From positions 558,001-622,000 of the forward strand of contig NC_063073.1 of the NCBI RefSeq assembly GCF_022605165.1: a DNA stretch of 64,000 nucleotides, written 5' to 3'. Within the stretch, counting starts at the first letter, position 1. Each line of letters starts with the position of its first letter. This DNA comes from Purpureocillium takamizusanense (lineage: Eukaryota > Ascomycota > Sordariomycetes > Hypocreales > Ophiocordycipitaceae). The notes beneath the pieces were generated by a model. The model was not told where the DNA came from. It saw only the letters and a program-made list of their open reading frames with translations, and did not search any database. Both the position numbers and the translations under genes were made by a program. Shown one piece after another: positions 22,365-33,582 of this stretch.

Positions 22365-24472
22365 TCCAACTAACTAATCGTCATCCGCTCGCGGGGGGTG
22401 CCGCCCCCTGGAATGCAAAATGTGCCTGGGCAGCGCAGCCGCCACTACGTACGTCTCCCGCTTGGCATGGTCACAACTACTGCGAACATGCTAACTTATT
22501 ACTAGTACGCAGCTCACCCTGTGCGTTCGTAGTACGTAGTGCCGAGGCCGTACGAGCATGTGTGTCTATTGCTACCAAGCTACCACCACTGCGCTCGCTG
22601 GTTGGGCTTTGTTCCGACTCTTACATCGCCAAGCGCACCATGCGGGCCGCTTCATCTCTCTCACCGTTTCGGCGCAGCAGACGGCCGCGCACACATCCCA
22701 AGGGGTAAGAAGTAGAAGGGGAACCGCCAGCCCGACAGGCCGTCCAAAACAAGCCCTTTCTTTCCCCTCCTCCTCCTCCTCCTGCTGCCCCGCCCTTGTT
22801 GGCCCCGTTTCCCGTCTCCGTCTACGTACCTTATTCCACTGTATATGTACGTACCGTCATGCATGCAATGCGGGCCCTCCGCCAACAACAAAGCAGCGCA
22901 CATGGCAACCAGCATCCATCATAACATGTGCGTCACAAACGTCCTCAATCGCAGGATCAACCAAGTCTAGTAATGCTAGGCACAGGGAAATATTATTCCG
23001 GGGGTAGCACACGCGGGAGGAAAGAGAGAGCGAGCTCGGCATTGTTCCAAATCCCGCCGCGTGAAAAACGCGCTCCATACCTACCACTGAATGCCTTCTG
23101 CGTTCGGCCCATGTCTCGCCCGGTACCTCTCTTCTCATGTCCCTTGACACACCGCGCCGCCACCACACGCCGCCGCACCACGAAAAAACACGGGAGAACG
23201 AACCTCTCTCTGAGGCGAGGCGAGGCGAGGTGTGAGGTGTGAGGGGCGTGGGCGTGGGTGTGCGTGTGGAAAGGGAGGAGGTGGTCGCCAGCAGGGTACA
23301 CGACACGACACCCGACGTCTCGACCATGTGGCCACCCGGTTTCGAGATGCTGCCGCCGCCGCCCACCTCTCCATCCGCACGGCCGCCGCCGCCCAGGCCA
23401 ACATCCGACCGCGGCGTTTGCTGAGCGAGTCTCATCGTCGCTCATCCTCGTCGTCGTTCGTCGTTCGCCGTCGTAGTCGTAGGATAGCAGCCGCATGTAA
23501 CGCTACTGTAGATCTCGTCGGCGCTGCGATGGAATGTAACTAGTACCACGCACGAATAAGGTACGCGGCCTTGGCGTATTACAATTACAATACTACTGTA
23601 CTTACTACAGTATGTACCCCCAACGCTGCAGCATCTCACGATGCGCTTCTCACTCGCATCTAGCCATCGGATCTGGGGCATCCCAGGCCCACCGCATCTC
23701 TAACAGCGTGCAAAGCCCTACCAAGTTAGTAGTAAAATTCTACGTCCTATGATTGTGACAGATCGCCCAGGTCTGTGCGTCTTCCGATCCGCATCACACA
23801 CTACCTAACGTACGTGCGTTCGCGCAGTTCCTATATACACACCACTGCAGTACGAACTAGCATATTACTACAGGTGTTTTTCGTAGGTAGTTTCTCGTCG
23901 CCCGAATCTGCATCCCGCCTGATCCAATGTATGCACTGGAGATCAGAGAAAAAAGTCTGTGTACGTACTGTAGTAGTTATTCACACAATGAAGAGCCGTC
24001 ATCTTTCCCTAATGAATCGTAACCCCACTACCGCTCTCCCCGTGGAGCGAGTCGTGAAGCCCCCCTTCACGATGACGGCCCGGCCGTGCCTGTGGCTTCT
24101 CACGTCTCGCAACGGTGAGATGACCCCCCGATGCCGCTGAGCCCCGAAAGAAGCGAGTCGAGACGAAGACAATGACCTCCACTTGCTTTTGAGCACTGCT
24201 ACGGGCTACGTAGGGGGGCCGGCTCGTGAGACGCGATGCGAACTCGACGTATCGTGGCCGGCGCACACAGTGGCCTACCCTATGCATCGGACACTTTTCG
24301 CCAGACGCATAATTCTCGTCCTTTGCCGAAACCACACCGTGTACTTGGTACTGGCCCCTCATTCACCTGAAAACCTGCAGTACGCTTCAAGCTTTCGAAT
24401 AATCTATTCAAGAGTTGTTCCAACGCCGGGCTAGCCAACCCTAACTGAAAACCGCCAGCCAGCTCTCGGCCT

Positions 24473-27208
24473 TCACAGAACATCCCACTGCATGTTCCAC
24501 GGCTGGTTCCGCTGTGAATAGTCCACGCCGTGCTTGTAGTTGCTCGTCAGCTCCTCCTGGTCCACGCCGCAGTGCGTCTGCCCGTCCCGCCCCACGAACC
24601 AGCCCAGGCCGTACGACTTGCCCTCGGCGAGCTTGCGCGCCATCTCCGCGCCGCTGTACTTGTGCGTGCCCACAAAGTCGTACAGCATCTTGCTCTGGTG
24701 GATAAAGGCCAGCACCGACGCGATCGTGTTGGGCTGCCGCGGGAGGAACGGGTGCCGCCGCCGGAAGAAGACGACGCACGCCGTCGTCGCCATGTACAGC
24801 AGGATGAAGAGGGAGAGCCCAAACGACACGAAAAACGACATGAACGTCTCCTGGCCCGAGTTGATGAAACGGCCCTTGTCTGCCGCCCCCGTCGGCCGCT
24901 GCTGCTGCTGGTCCTGGCCGCCCCCGTCCTGCGGGTCCTCCATGAGAAAGTCCTTGCCGTCGACGGTCGCCAGGCCCGAGACCAGGATGGTCAGGAACTC
25001 GGCCATGATGCTGCCGAAGCCGACTGCGAACACGAGGAAGTGCCCGTTGAACAGGGCCCGCAGCGGGAGGTAGCCAAACGGCAGCGCCGTGTAGTCGAGC
25101 GTAAGCGTGCTCGGCGGCGCGTGCCGTCTCGAGAGGATGTAATACGGCTCCATCATGCGCACTGCCGTCTCCAAGGCGTTCCACGACAGCTTCAAGCAGA
25201 CTGCCAGCGCTGTGATCAGCCACGGCGCCTTGTCCGTGAGTATGTCGGCCGGCGTGAACAGAAACGTCGGGATGAAGCCCGTAAACGCCAGCAGGCCGAT
25301 GATGAACGGCACCCAGCCCGCGGGCCGGAGCATGAGTGGGTGAGGGTTCTCGGACAGGTGTGTATCCTGGAATCGATCCCTCTCCTGCGACGTGGCAGGG
25401 TTCTCGTCATCTGGGGCCAGCGACGAGTTGCGCAGCATATACCGGTTATGCTTCAGCTTGTGGTGAATATCCTTGTGCTTGGCCGTGTCCATGTCTTTAA
25501 AGTCCATCAAGATGTGGCTCACGACGGCCATGGACGCGAGGCCGGCGATTCCTCGCACATCGCCCAGCAAGCCGGAGCGTCGGCGCTGCAGCAGGTACAT
25601 CAAGATGCAGCCTAGCACGGCACATACCACCAGCGTTGCCGTCAGCAACCTCGACCATGCTGCCGAAAAGTTGAGCAGCTTCTCGCTGCCCGGGTTCTTG
25701 AGTCGCTCTTCTCGGCTTGGGCTGAGCACGACCGAGGCGGCGGCAAACGTCGGCACGAGCGAGACGGCGAGCGTCGTCGCGATCGAAGAAACGGCCACCG
25801 CGTACTGGCCTAGATGTATTGCCCGAAACGGCCGGAAGAAGTTGAAGCTCGTCACGTAGTCGACGTTGATCGACTCGGCCGCCAGGGCGCCTCCGGGCTT
25901 GGAAAGCTGGTAGTACGCCTCCAGCCGACGGACCTCGAAGTCGGTGAACTGCCACAAGACGCCATACATGACGGCGGACAACATGGGCGCGAACTTGACG
26001 GCAAAGTACAGCCCGGGCTTGACGTCCTCTGGCGACTTGAACTTTAGTATGGCCGTGTCCCTGTAGTGGCGGAATAGGATCTCCTGCATGGCGCCGAGGC
26101 CGATGGAGAGGAGTATTAGGATCGTTAGGTAGGGCCATCTCATGGCGAACGGTCTCCAGTTGGGTTGCGGGTAAAAGACTTGGGTGGACTGCTCCTTGAG
26201 GCCAAAGGCGGTAGACCTCCGCGACTGCGAGTCAAAGAGCATGTGAGATCCCTCCATGTTGCTCAGGTCTGCGCCGCCCGCGGCCTGTTCCATAACCACC
26301 TCGATGACTTCACCGCGCCGGTTCGCCTCGTCCTGGCCCACCTCGCGAATCGTCTCGGTCCGGCTGAAGGGTTTTATCGATCTCCGTCGGGTGAACGACC
26401 GTGTCAGCCTTCGCTGCATTGCCGTGGGAGATGTCAGCAGCTCTTGGTCCCTCACGCGTACTCTCGAATCTTTGGCGAAACCCTGGCCGAGTCCGCCCGT
26501 TAGGTGTCCCCTTGCCTCCTCTTCTTGGAGCTTCTTGACGAAGGCTGCGTCGTGCGAATCCATGGGTCCTAGCGCTGTGGTGACGTCGAACATGGGTACC
26601 ACAGACTCCTCCTCGGGGATGGCGTCGTACCGCGGCTCGCTGCCCATGGGCGCCGCTGACCGGAGCAGCGACAAGTCATACTCGTCTTCCTCGGGGACGG
26701 GGGCGTGCCGCAGCGAGGATGCGTAGCTCGACTTGCGGGTGCCCATGGAGACCTTGCGGCCGACATAGGGTCCGGTGCCAGGCCCTCCAGACACGGGTGA
26801 GTATCCGCCAGTCGCGCCCGAGTACGAAAACGACCCGGGCCAGACAGGCGCCGCTGAAGAAGCGTGATATCGGCTCCCGTCAGGTGCGTGGCCAGCTTCT
26901 GACGGAGCCGAGTGGCGGCGTTGCGAGTCTAAAGAGACGAGGGACTCGCGGCCGCGTAGCTGGTGTTGTTGTTGATGTAGGTAGTACTGCTGCTGCTGCT
27001 GCTGCTGCTGTTGCGACGGCGGCGAGAGCTGCGTGTGGTGAGAAGGCGGCGCATCGTATGGCGTGTAGCTGGGGTCGCTTAGGGCAGAGACGTTGGAGGC
27101 AGCCCGATGCAACGGGTGTTGGGGGTACGGGTGTTGCGAAGGGTGCGGAGGAGGGTGCTGATACGGCGGCCACATGGGCTCGCGGCCCGACTCGCTACGT
27201 TGGTCCAT
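24473..27208 (-). CDS. DUF3433 domain-containing membrane protein
   Basis: A 911-residue protein with duplicated DUF3433 architecture, a family confined to filamentous fungi and without an established function. Residues 1-345 are cytosolic and disordered, with a Gln run at about 66-74 encoded by CAG repeats, many Ser/Arg stretches and acidic patches. Repeat one starts at about residue 350 with Trp-Arg-Pro-Phe and a membrane segment at 360-378, and continues to about 490. Repeat two starts at about 627 with Leu-Arg-Pro-Ala-Gly-Trp and runs to about 750. Corresponding positions in the two repeats share an Ala/Pro-Tyr-Tyr-x-Leu-Ser block (about 431 and 688) followed by x-Val/Leu-Asp-Tyr. A further membrane segment lies at 790-815. 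The first ATG gives the complete protein and no intron is needed. It lies 3' to the PLC-like gene in the same direction but 2 kb away, so co-transcription is unlikely. Confidence 0.85.
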   Translation of the reverse strand: MDQRSESGREPMWPPYQHPPPHPSQHPYPQHPLHRAASNVSALSDPSYTPYDAPPSHHTQLSPPSQQQQQQQQQYYLHQQQHQLRGRESLVSLDSQRRHSAPSEAGHAPDGSRYHASSAAPVWPGSFSYSGATGGYSPVSGGPGTGPYVGRKVSMGTRKSSYASSLRHAPVPEEDEYDLSLLRSAAPMGSEPRYDAIPEEESVVPMFDVTTALGPMDSHDAAFVKKLQEEEARGHLTGGLGQGFAKDSRVRVRDQELLTSPTAMQRRLTRSFTRRRSIKPFSRTETIREVGQDEANRRGEVIEVVMEQAAGGADLSNMEGSHMLFDSQSRRSTAFGLKEQSTQVFYPQPNWRPFAMRWPYLTILILLSIGLGAMQEILFRHYRDTAILKFKSPEDVKPGLYFAVKFAPMLSAVMYGVLWQFTDFEVRRLEAYYQLSKPGGALAAESINVDYVTSFNFFRPFRAIHLGQYAVAVSSIATTLAVSLVPTFAAASVVLSPSREERLKNPGSEKLLNFSAAWSRLLTATLVVCAVLGCILMYLLQRRRSGLLGDVRGIAGLASMAVVSHILMDFKDMDTAKHKDIHHKLKHNRYMLRNSSLAPDDENPATSQERDRFQDTHLSENPHPLMLRPAGWVPFIIGLLAFTGFIPTFLFTPADILTDKAPWLITALAVCLKLSWNALETAVRMMEPYYILSRRHAPPSTLTLDYTALPFGYLPLRALFNGHFLVFAVGFGSIMAEFLTILVSGLATVDGKDFLMEDPQDGGGQDQQQQRPTGAADKGRFINSGQETFMSFFVSFGLSLFILLYMATTACVVFFRRRHPFLPRQPNTIASVLAFIHQSKMLYDFVGTHKYSGAEMARKLAEGKSYGLGWFVGRDGQTHCGVDQEELTSNYKHGVDYSQRNQPWNMQWDVL

Positions 27209-29295
27209 AGCCTCGGTGCCAGACCATGGCGAATTTCTCTGGAACGGTCGACGATGTCGGTTGCTTGCAGACGACCGGGGGACCGGGAGGGTGAGACAGT
27301 TAGGCCGGCGCCGCGTGGGGTTTGGCTGGCGATCCTATAAAACGCGGGGGCGATGTGTCGTGTATCGATAGACGGCGGTCGACGGTCAGGCGCCGCGTTG
27401 AACGAGCGTAGGAAGTAGCGCCGGTGAAAGCAGCAAACAAACGAAAACGAGGGGATTGTGAAGAGGTGGTCAAGAAGGAGGAGAAGGAACTCCGAGCTGA
27501 GCGGAGGTAAAAGTGTCGCTGGCAGGGGTAGGCAGACGCAAGCACGGGAAAGAAGATCAGCAGGCGCACGCAGAAAAGAGCCGCACAGTGCTCGCCAACC
27601 ATGTAAGCTGCCAGGGCAGGCAGGATTGGATGGTACCCAAGTCAACGGGCGAGCGTTGTGCTATTCGTGGGGGAAGGGGGGCGCTGGACTATTCGCGGAC
27701 TGCTGTAGGTCTTGGGGTGGGATGTGGATCGGGGTTGGGGTTGCACCCAGGCGGCCTGTAGGGCTGGCTGCGCAGGGGTCTAGATGCCATACCTGCACGT
27801 ACCTCCTAATAAGGTACTACAGGTAGGAAATGGATCGATGGAGGCCTGCGCCATACACCGTGATGGTGCTCGCCTCCGCCAAACACGGTCCACCAGGGGG
27901 GGACGCCTCTCTCCCCAGGCCTCTTGAAGAGGGTCAGACAACGTCCCGTCCAGCGGCGCGATACTTTGCACAGCCCGTGAACTGGCTGGATCAGGGCCCC
28001 CCTCCCCCGTTGCGCCCCGTGCGGGTGCCGTTCAGCTACAGACGCTAACAACACTCACCAGGGCACCACCACCACCACCACCACCACCACCACCACCACC
28101 ACCACCACCACCACCGCACCCCCAACCTGAGTACTAAGTTCTATCCTTTGGGCCGTTGCACGATCGCCCATGGGACGCAGGTTCAGGCGCCTGTGCGCGG
28201 GTTCTGATTGGGGGCCCGGGCGTTGGAGGCCAAGCGAGTTTTGCACGTCGTCAGCAATTGGACTGGAAAAAGGGCCCCCCTCCCCCCCCTGTGACACATC
28301 GAATTGGAGCTTTCCCCCCCGCGGCCCGGAGCGACGGGCGCTTCTGTCACTGGCTCTGTCCCCCCACAGGCAGGTATGTACCACGGTCTGACGGGGAACC
28401 TTATTCGGGCATGTTTCCTATCTTCCGTGGGATCGTCCGTCATGCATTCATCGCGCATGCACAACGTACTTATTTTGTAGACGTGCCCCCTGCAAGTCTC
28501 GGCTGCCAGCTTGCGCGTCGTCCGCACTTGACGAACAGTGAGTGAGTGGTGGTCGGCGCGCGCAGTCGCAAAAGATAGATTTTGTGGCGGCGGCGGCGGC
28601 CTCCCAGCTCTTCCGTTTCTGGGGTCCAACCACCACCGGGATTGGATGCATGAGGAGGCGCTTTTTTCTTCCCTGCCCTTGAAATGGATGGGCGTCGCCA
28701 GCGCATCATTCGCAACTAGCCACCGTCCCACCTCGGCTCGCATCGGCGGCGATCCATCTGGCGGCAGTCGACACGCGCGGCGTCAAGCGCGCCGCCGCAG
28801 CCACCGGGCATGGGGGGCACATTATCGTGTACTAGTATTTGAGACGGTGAAGACCCTGACGAGTCCTGAGCGATGTCCGGGGCATCTAGTATGTACCTAC
28901 GTAGTCACAAGTCGTCGATTTTGGCAGCCGGGTCAAGCAGGGTATCGTTTTCGTTGGTCCACGCCGCTCATCTATCAGCTGATCGATAGTCTCCGACAGA
29001 CACATGAGACACGGGACAAGAATGAATTGAAGCTGAAATGGGGTGTGTATGCGCAGTAGTATACATACTAGTATATACGTCTTTTACAATGTATCGTCTA
29101 TCCCAACTGCACAATATGTCCCGTCAAACTCCCCAATGACCTTTGCGGGCTCCCGGCCCATGCACCCAGCTACCGCCGGGATTCCTCCCAAGCCGTCTAT
29201 TTGTACCAACAGAGAAAATCGCTAATGGAAAAAAAAAGTGGAAAACAAAATTCCCTCGTGAGCCCGACCTTTCGAGAACCGCCCGCCCGTCAACA
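27209..29295. other. Spacer between DUF3433 gene and PLC-like gene
   Basis: No gene seen. Contains the promoter of the DUF3433 gene (C/T-rich on the - strand at 27209-27600), a long CCA microsatellite (listed), C-rich homopolymer tracts near 28270-28320 and GTAC/TACGTA patches near 28885-28905. Confidence 0.55.
28065..28114. repeat. (CCA)n microsatellite
   Basis: About sixteen perfect CCA triplets, one of the longest simple repeats in the window. Non-coding. Confidence 0.93.
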
Positions 29296-30570
29296 TCACA
29301 ACAGCGACGCCGCGGCCAGAGCCGACGCCAGCATCGCCAACCACACGCCGCGCTCCAGCGACTTCGAGGCGGCCAGCGACACCTGCCCGCAGCACGGACG
29401 GTTGTAGGTGACGTTGTTGACGCGGGCGGCGGCCTCGAAGACGGAGCCCGGCGGCCTGCCGTAGTTGTAGTAGTCGACGTTGAGGAAGTTGGGGGCGCGG
29501 CCCCAGTCGGAGCGGCAGTTGTTGGCGGCGAGGCCGAGGCTGCCGGAGCCGTTGGCGGCGTTGGTGTCGTTGATGAGGGCGACGTTGGGGACGAGGATCT
29601 GGGCGCCAAAGACGTTGAACTCGACGTTGAGGTTGTGGTTCATCAGGTACAGGCGGTCGCGGGCGGCGTCGGCGCTCAGGTCGGGCGGGCGCTGCACCGT
29701 GCAGGGGAACTTGGGGTCCTGGGGGTCAAAGGGCGTCTCCCAGACCTGGGAGAACTCGTCGAGCAGCCAGGGGTACTTCTTCTGGTCGGCCATGTAGTCC
29801 ATGAAGATGATGACGCGCTTGCCGCGCAGGATGAGCTGCTCGAGCGTGGGCCAGTCGTCGAGCGCCATGGGCAGGTACGGCGCCTCGTAGGCGTACTTGA
29901 GGAGGCCCGACTGCTCAATGTAGGGCGCGTACAGGTCGGGCGTCGAGTAGTTGCCGTTGCCGAGCAGGATCGTGACCACGTCGTAGGGGTGGCCGTCGAC
30001 CCATTTGCGCACGCGCGTCAGCCAGTCCACCACGGGCCCCGCGTCGAGCAGGTCGCACGACGTGTGGCAGAAGTGAGGCACCGTGCCGTTGGTCGGCCAC
30101 TGGATCTGGCCCTGCACGAGGCGGATGCCGTCGTCGAGCTGCATCTCGACGGGCAGCGCCTGGTTGGAGCCCGAGTTGCCCGGCCGCACAAACGGCGAGT
30201 TGTGCGCCGCCACGAAGGAGATGTTGCTGTACTTGCGCGTGCAAAACTCGATGTAGTTGTTGCAGGGCTGCGTGTTCTTGGGCGGCTCCGATGTCGTGCC
30301 CGTCGTCGACGTGAAGTTGGCGCCCGTCGTCATGGTGCCTGATGAGGTCGTCGTGGCCGACGCCGTGGTGTTTGCGCCCGTAAGTGTGATTTTAGACCGG
30401 TATGTCGTATACGGGCCCGTCGGGGGCCCCGTCTCCCGCGTTATTACTTCCGTCCGCGTGCCCGTGTAGAAGCTGAGCTCCGAGGTCTCTGAGAAGGAGA
30501 CGCTCTGGGCCAGCGCGGCGGGCACGAGCAGCAACAGCCCAAGGGCCGCCGCCGACAGCGACGCCTTCAT
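29296..30570 (-). CDS. Secreted PLC-like phosphodiesterase, probably GPI-anchored
   Basis: A 424-residue protein of the PLC-like phosphodiesterase (TIM-barrel) superfamily. Residues 1-22 are a signal peptide ending Ala-Leu-Ala-Gln. Residues 23-100 form a Thr/Ser-rich linker, and the catalytic-type domain runs from about 103 to 390. His123 in Ala-Ala-His-Asn-Ser and a second His in Pro-His-Phe-Cys-His (166/169) sit where the two catalytic histidines of the PI-PLC X-type fold occur. Eight or more Cys suggest an extracellular enzyme. The last 20 residues are hydrophobic after a Ser/Lys/Glu/Arg spacer, as in a GPI-attachment signal. The frame stays open upstream, but only through a non-ATG start and a GAC repeat; the ATG at 30570 followed by the signal peptide is the clear start. 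The substrate is unknown; phosphatidylinositol or GPI lipids are guesses from the family. A second family member lies at 35000. Confidence 0.83.
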   Translation of the reverse strand: MKASLSAAALGLLLLVPAALAQSVSFSETSELSFYTGTRTEVITRETGPPTGPYTTYRSKITLTGANTTASATTTSSGTMTTGANFTSTTGTTSEPPKNTQPCNNYIEFCTRKYSNISFVAAHNSPFVRPGNSGSNQALPVEMQLDDGIRLVQGQIQWPTNGTVPHFCHTSCDLLDAGPVVDWLTRVRKWVDGHPYDVVTILLGNGNYSTPDLYAPYIEQSGLLKYAYEAPYLPMALDDWPTLEQLILRGKRVIIFMDYMADQKKYPWLLDEFSQVWETPFDPQDPKFPCTVQRPPDLSADAARDRLYLMNHNLNVEFNVFGAQILVPNVALINDTNAANGSGSLGLAANNCRSDWGRAPNFLNVDYYNYGRPPGSVFEAAARVNNVTYNRPCCGQVSLAASKSLERGVWLAMLASALAAASLL

Positions 30571-30582
30571 GACGAGACGAGT

Positions 30583-30624
<42 letters not shown>

Positions 30625-33582
30625 TTGCGGCCGAGATGGGTGACCGAGCACGAGGTAGGTACGTAGTTAAGTGCCTGCGGTCAGGTTGAATAAAGGGAGA
30701 TGCAAAGTCGCCCAACGTCGAGAGATAAGGCGTGCACCACCGATGACGCGGGTCGTCGTCGACTTTTGGTCGCTGCTGCAGGGGGGCTAGTCCGGCAGTG
30801 ATGATGGTGGCGCCGACTGGTCAACGATTCGGCAGTTGAAGCCGAACGGGATGAAAGCCGCAGTCGATCGTCAAAGATGAACAGGCGGCCAGATGGAGTT
30901 GCGTAAAGCCACTCCCGGATCCTTTGCGACTCTCCTGGGCAACGCCGGTCAATCTCTTTGCTGGCGCAGGTCGTTTGAAGGCGTCAGGAACGTGGGAGGA
31001 AGAGCTTCGCGGGCCGGCGGATATGGGAATCGATGGTTCCTGTGGCTGACGTCGGCGGCGGGCTCCACCTGCAGCAGCTGCTGCACAACGTTTTTTGGTG
31101 CAGACACACGGACGAAACGCGCGCACCTCCAACAAGATGGTGGTGGTACGTACGTAGCACGACGGGGACGAGATGTTGTGGCACGACCGTCCGTCCCAAC
31201 GGGGATTGCGGCTTCCGTCAGATTTTTCTTTTCTGGTCTCCTTCCGTTTGGTTTCCTAAGCGGGAACAGGGCCGTGTTGGACGAGATACAGGGGAGTGAG
31301 TCGTGATCGCCAGAGGAGACAGACCCCAATGCAAATCTCAAGACGGGAGAGAAAGCTGAAGCGGCACGGACAGCATCGATCGGCATCGACACTCACACCG
31401 ACCAAGGGGGGCTTGGAGGGAAACAACAGCGGTGGAGTCGGTTCATGTCTTGGAGAGAGCCTTTCATCCATTGCAATGATCCCGCCATCTACCACACGAC
31501 GCTACATTGCACTGCCTCGGACAGGACCAGGCGGCGCGCGGCCGAGCTTGGCCGGGCCTGGGATGACTCTCTGACTAGTAACTAGTAGTAGCACCTACTA
31601 AGTTACTACTGGCATCAAGGGTGAGGTGGGCAAGGTACAGTGGGTTGTACGTTGCGGCGTCGTTTGTTACAAAGCAGCGCGCGAAGCGCAGACAACAAGA
31701 CTTTGCATTGATGAGGATGGGACTCGAGAGCAACAACTTTGCTTGCTCCGTCTTGGCACCCAATTGCCAAGCTGCCATGCCAATGCCATGGCTGCCCAAG
31801 AAGAAGCAAGGCCAAGCAGATCCCAAGACAACCAAACCGTGGGTCCTCCTCATCCCGAAGCCCCCCTTTTCGGCCGTGACTTGCATGACCTCACCGGGAA
31901 TGACGAGCACCAACGAACGTATGGGTTTTTCCCCAGCGCCCAGACGACGGGCAAAGCTTGGCCGCTGAGTCAAGAAACTCAATTTTCACACCACGGCCCA
32001 CCAACCAACCAACCCCCCCCCCAAGCCCCCCTCTGCAAAAAGGCAGAGAGACAAGAACTGCGGAGCGTCCCAAGTTCCATTGATCGATGCGTTGGGGATT
32101 TGCCATTATTACAGGGGGTGGGGACGTGGAGGAAGGGGAGGAGGAGGGATGGAGGGCAAGTCCCTGGTGGGTGAGACTCGTATTCCGGCCCGTCTCGCAG
32201 GCTGCGCCATCGTCGCAAGCATCGCGGGCCAGGTTTCTGGGCGAGACGAAGAAACGGCAGCGGGCCAATGGCCAGGATGGCCAAGACCACGCTGTTCGGC
32301 AACGACGGCGAGGACGGCAATGGATGGAGGGGTGACGAATCTTCTGCCCTCTTTGTTTGGTGTGGCGCTGGGATGGTGATGGTGAAGGTGGTGACGATGG
32401 TAATGGGGCTGTGATGACGACGCCGCCATGCGCAAAAGCGCAGCAAGACTCCTCCAGCAACAAAGCCCGCCAACAGTGACTGACTTTGTTGGAGAGAAGT
32501 GACGGACCGCGCCAGGCGCCCGTCCATGGAGAGACTTGGGAGACGGGGGCGGCATGGCGGCCTACAACTCGTCCCAATGTGGAGTGCAGTGCTGTGGACT
32601 GCGTACCCAGTGATAATCGTTTCAGCTCACCGGCGTCGCAGGGTGAATCGTGGTGTCGCGATCTGCTGGGGATCAACATCTCCCGGTATTACCTTTCCCG
32701 GCATTACGTACCTAGTAGTTAGTAACGACGACTCGCTTGTCAGACACTCCAGGCCAATCCCGACGCTCCGAGGATGGGCGTGAACGACGATGCGATTGAT
32801 TCCTGATGATGAAGTGTCTTGCGCACCTTCACCAGGCAGGCAGACTGACTGACTGACTGACACAGCATCCGGGCCTGCCCTGGACGCTGCAGGCCCGTTA
32901 TTTAGTAGCGGCCCCGCTGTTGTTCGGGTCCCCGGTGGCGGTGCCCACCCGCTTCTCCATCAGACCTTACCACCACCCGCCGGCCAACGCCGCCGAAAAC
33001 AAACCCGACGCCCCCCGACGAGCCACTGAGGTCACCACCTCACCGCCCGTAGTACAGTAATCGTGCCTGGCAGAGCCTGCACGGGTTGTTGGGCTCCCCT
33101 GTGGCCAGGCCTGTGCTACCCGGACCCAATCACTGCAGGCTGCTACGCCATCCCGCCAGTGGGCGTGCCGGGGCCGGGCGCCTCCAACCACCACCACCAC
33201 CACTGCCGGTAGTTCCATCCATGACGACGTTTGCTCCGACGTAGTGACAGCTTCCGTCCTTGGGATTCCTTCACCACTCCCCGTCTTGTCATCCAATGAC
33301 GCTGTGGTGCCGTCACCATCTCTAGCAGCCTCTCCGCCGCCGTCGCGCATCCCAATTGCTAGTAACATCGACACACACGAGGCGGCACAGTGTCGTCACC
33401 CCCGTGTGCGACCTGCAATCAACCTATCGCCCCCAGCGTTTCCTCAACACCAACGGCCAAGTCACCTCGACCGACGACGGGCGCGAGGCCTGCATTCTGC
33501 ACCATCATCCCAAAGCTGCGACCTGCTCGTCCACCATTGCCGTCGCCGTCGCCCTCGCCCTCGTTCGCGCCCTCGCCTCGCC
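30571..33582. other. Divergent spacer between PLC-like and SUR7-like genes
   Basis: A 3-kb region between two outward-facing genes, so it holds both promoters. No supportable gene. It includes the GTC microsatellite next to the PLC-like start, GTACGTAC at about 31147, a near-palindromic AGTAACTAGTAG / CTACTAAGTTACT structure at 31575-31608, poly-C at 32017-32028, a TGAC repeat at 32842-32860, and a C/T-rich leader before 33583. Confidence 0.5.
30583..30624. repeat. (GTC)n microsatellite in 5' leader
   Basis: Fourteen perfect triplets (GAC on the coding strand) ending 12 nt before the start codon of the PLC-like gene. In frame with that gene it would read as an Asp run, but there is no upstream ATG in that frame. 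Confidence 0.92.

Larger units (their letters stand above)
19483..24472. other. 5-kb spacer upstream of the TRP/FLC-like gene
   Basis: No supportable gene. Read on the - strand, the first 900 bp (19483-20400) is strongly C/T-rich, as is usual for fungal promoters and leaders. It contains GGCT, GGCAT and CGCAT-type microsatellites (listed), a CAG run near 21460-21477, a short AT-rich island at 21580-21600, and GTAC/TACGTA-rich patches at 22445-22545, 22823-22855 and 23570-23890. The far end must hold the terminator of the DUF3433 gene. Confidence 0.5.

Noticed and set aside
28065..28114. CRISPR-like or telomeric array
   Set aside because: Simple CCA triplets with no spacers; a microsatellite.
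29143..30342. 399-residue frame antisense to the first PLC-like gene
   Set aside because: Val/Glu/Gly/Arg-rich shadow; the sense frame has a signal peptide and catalytic residues.
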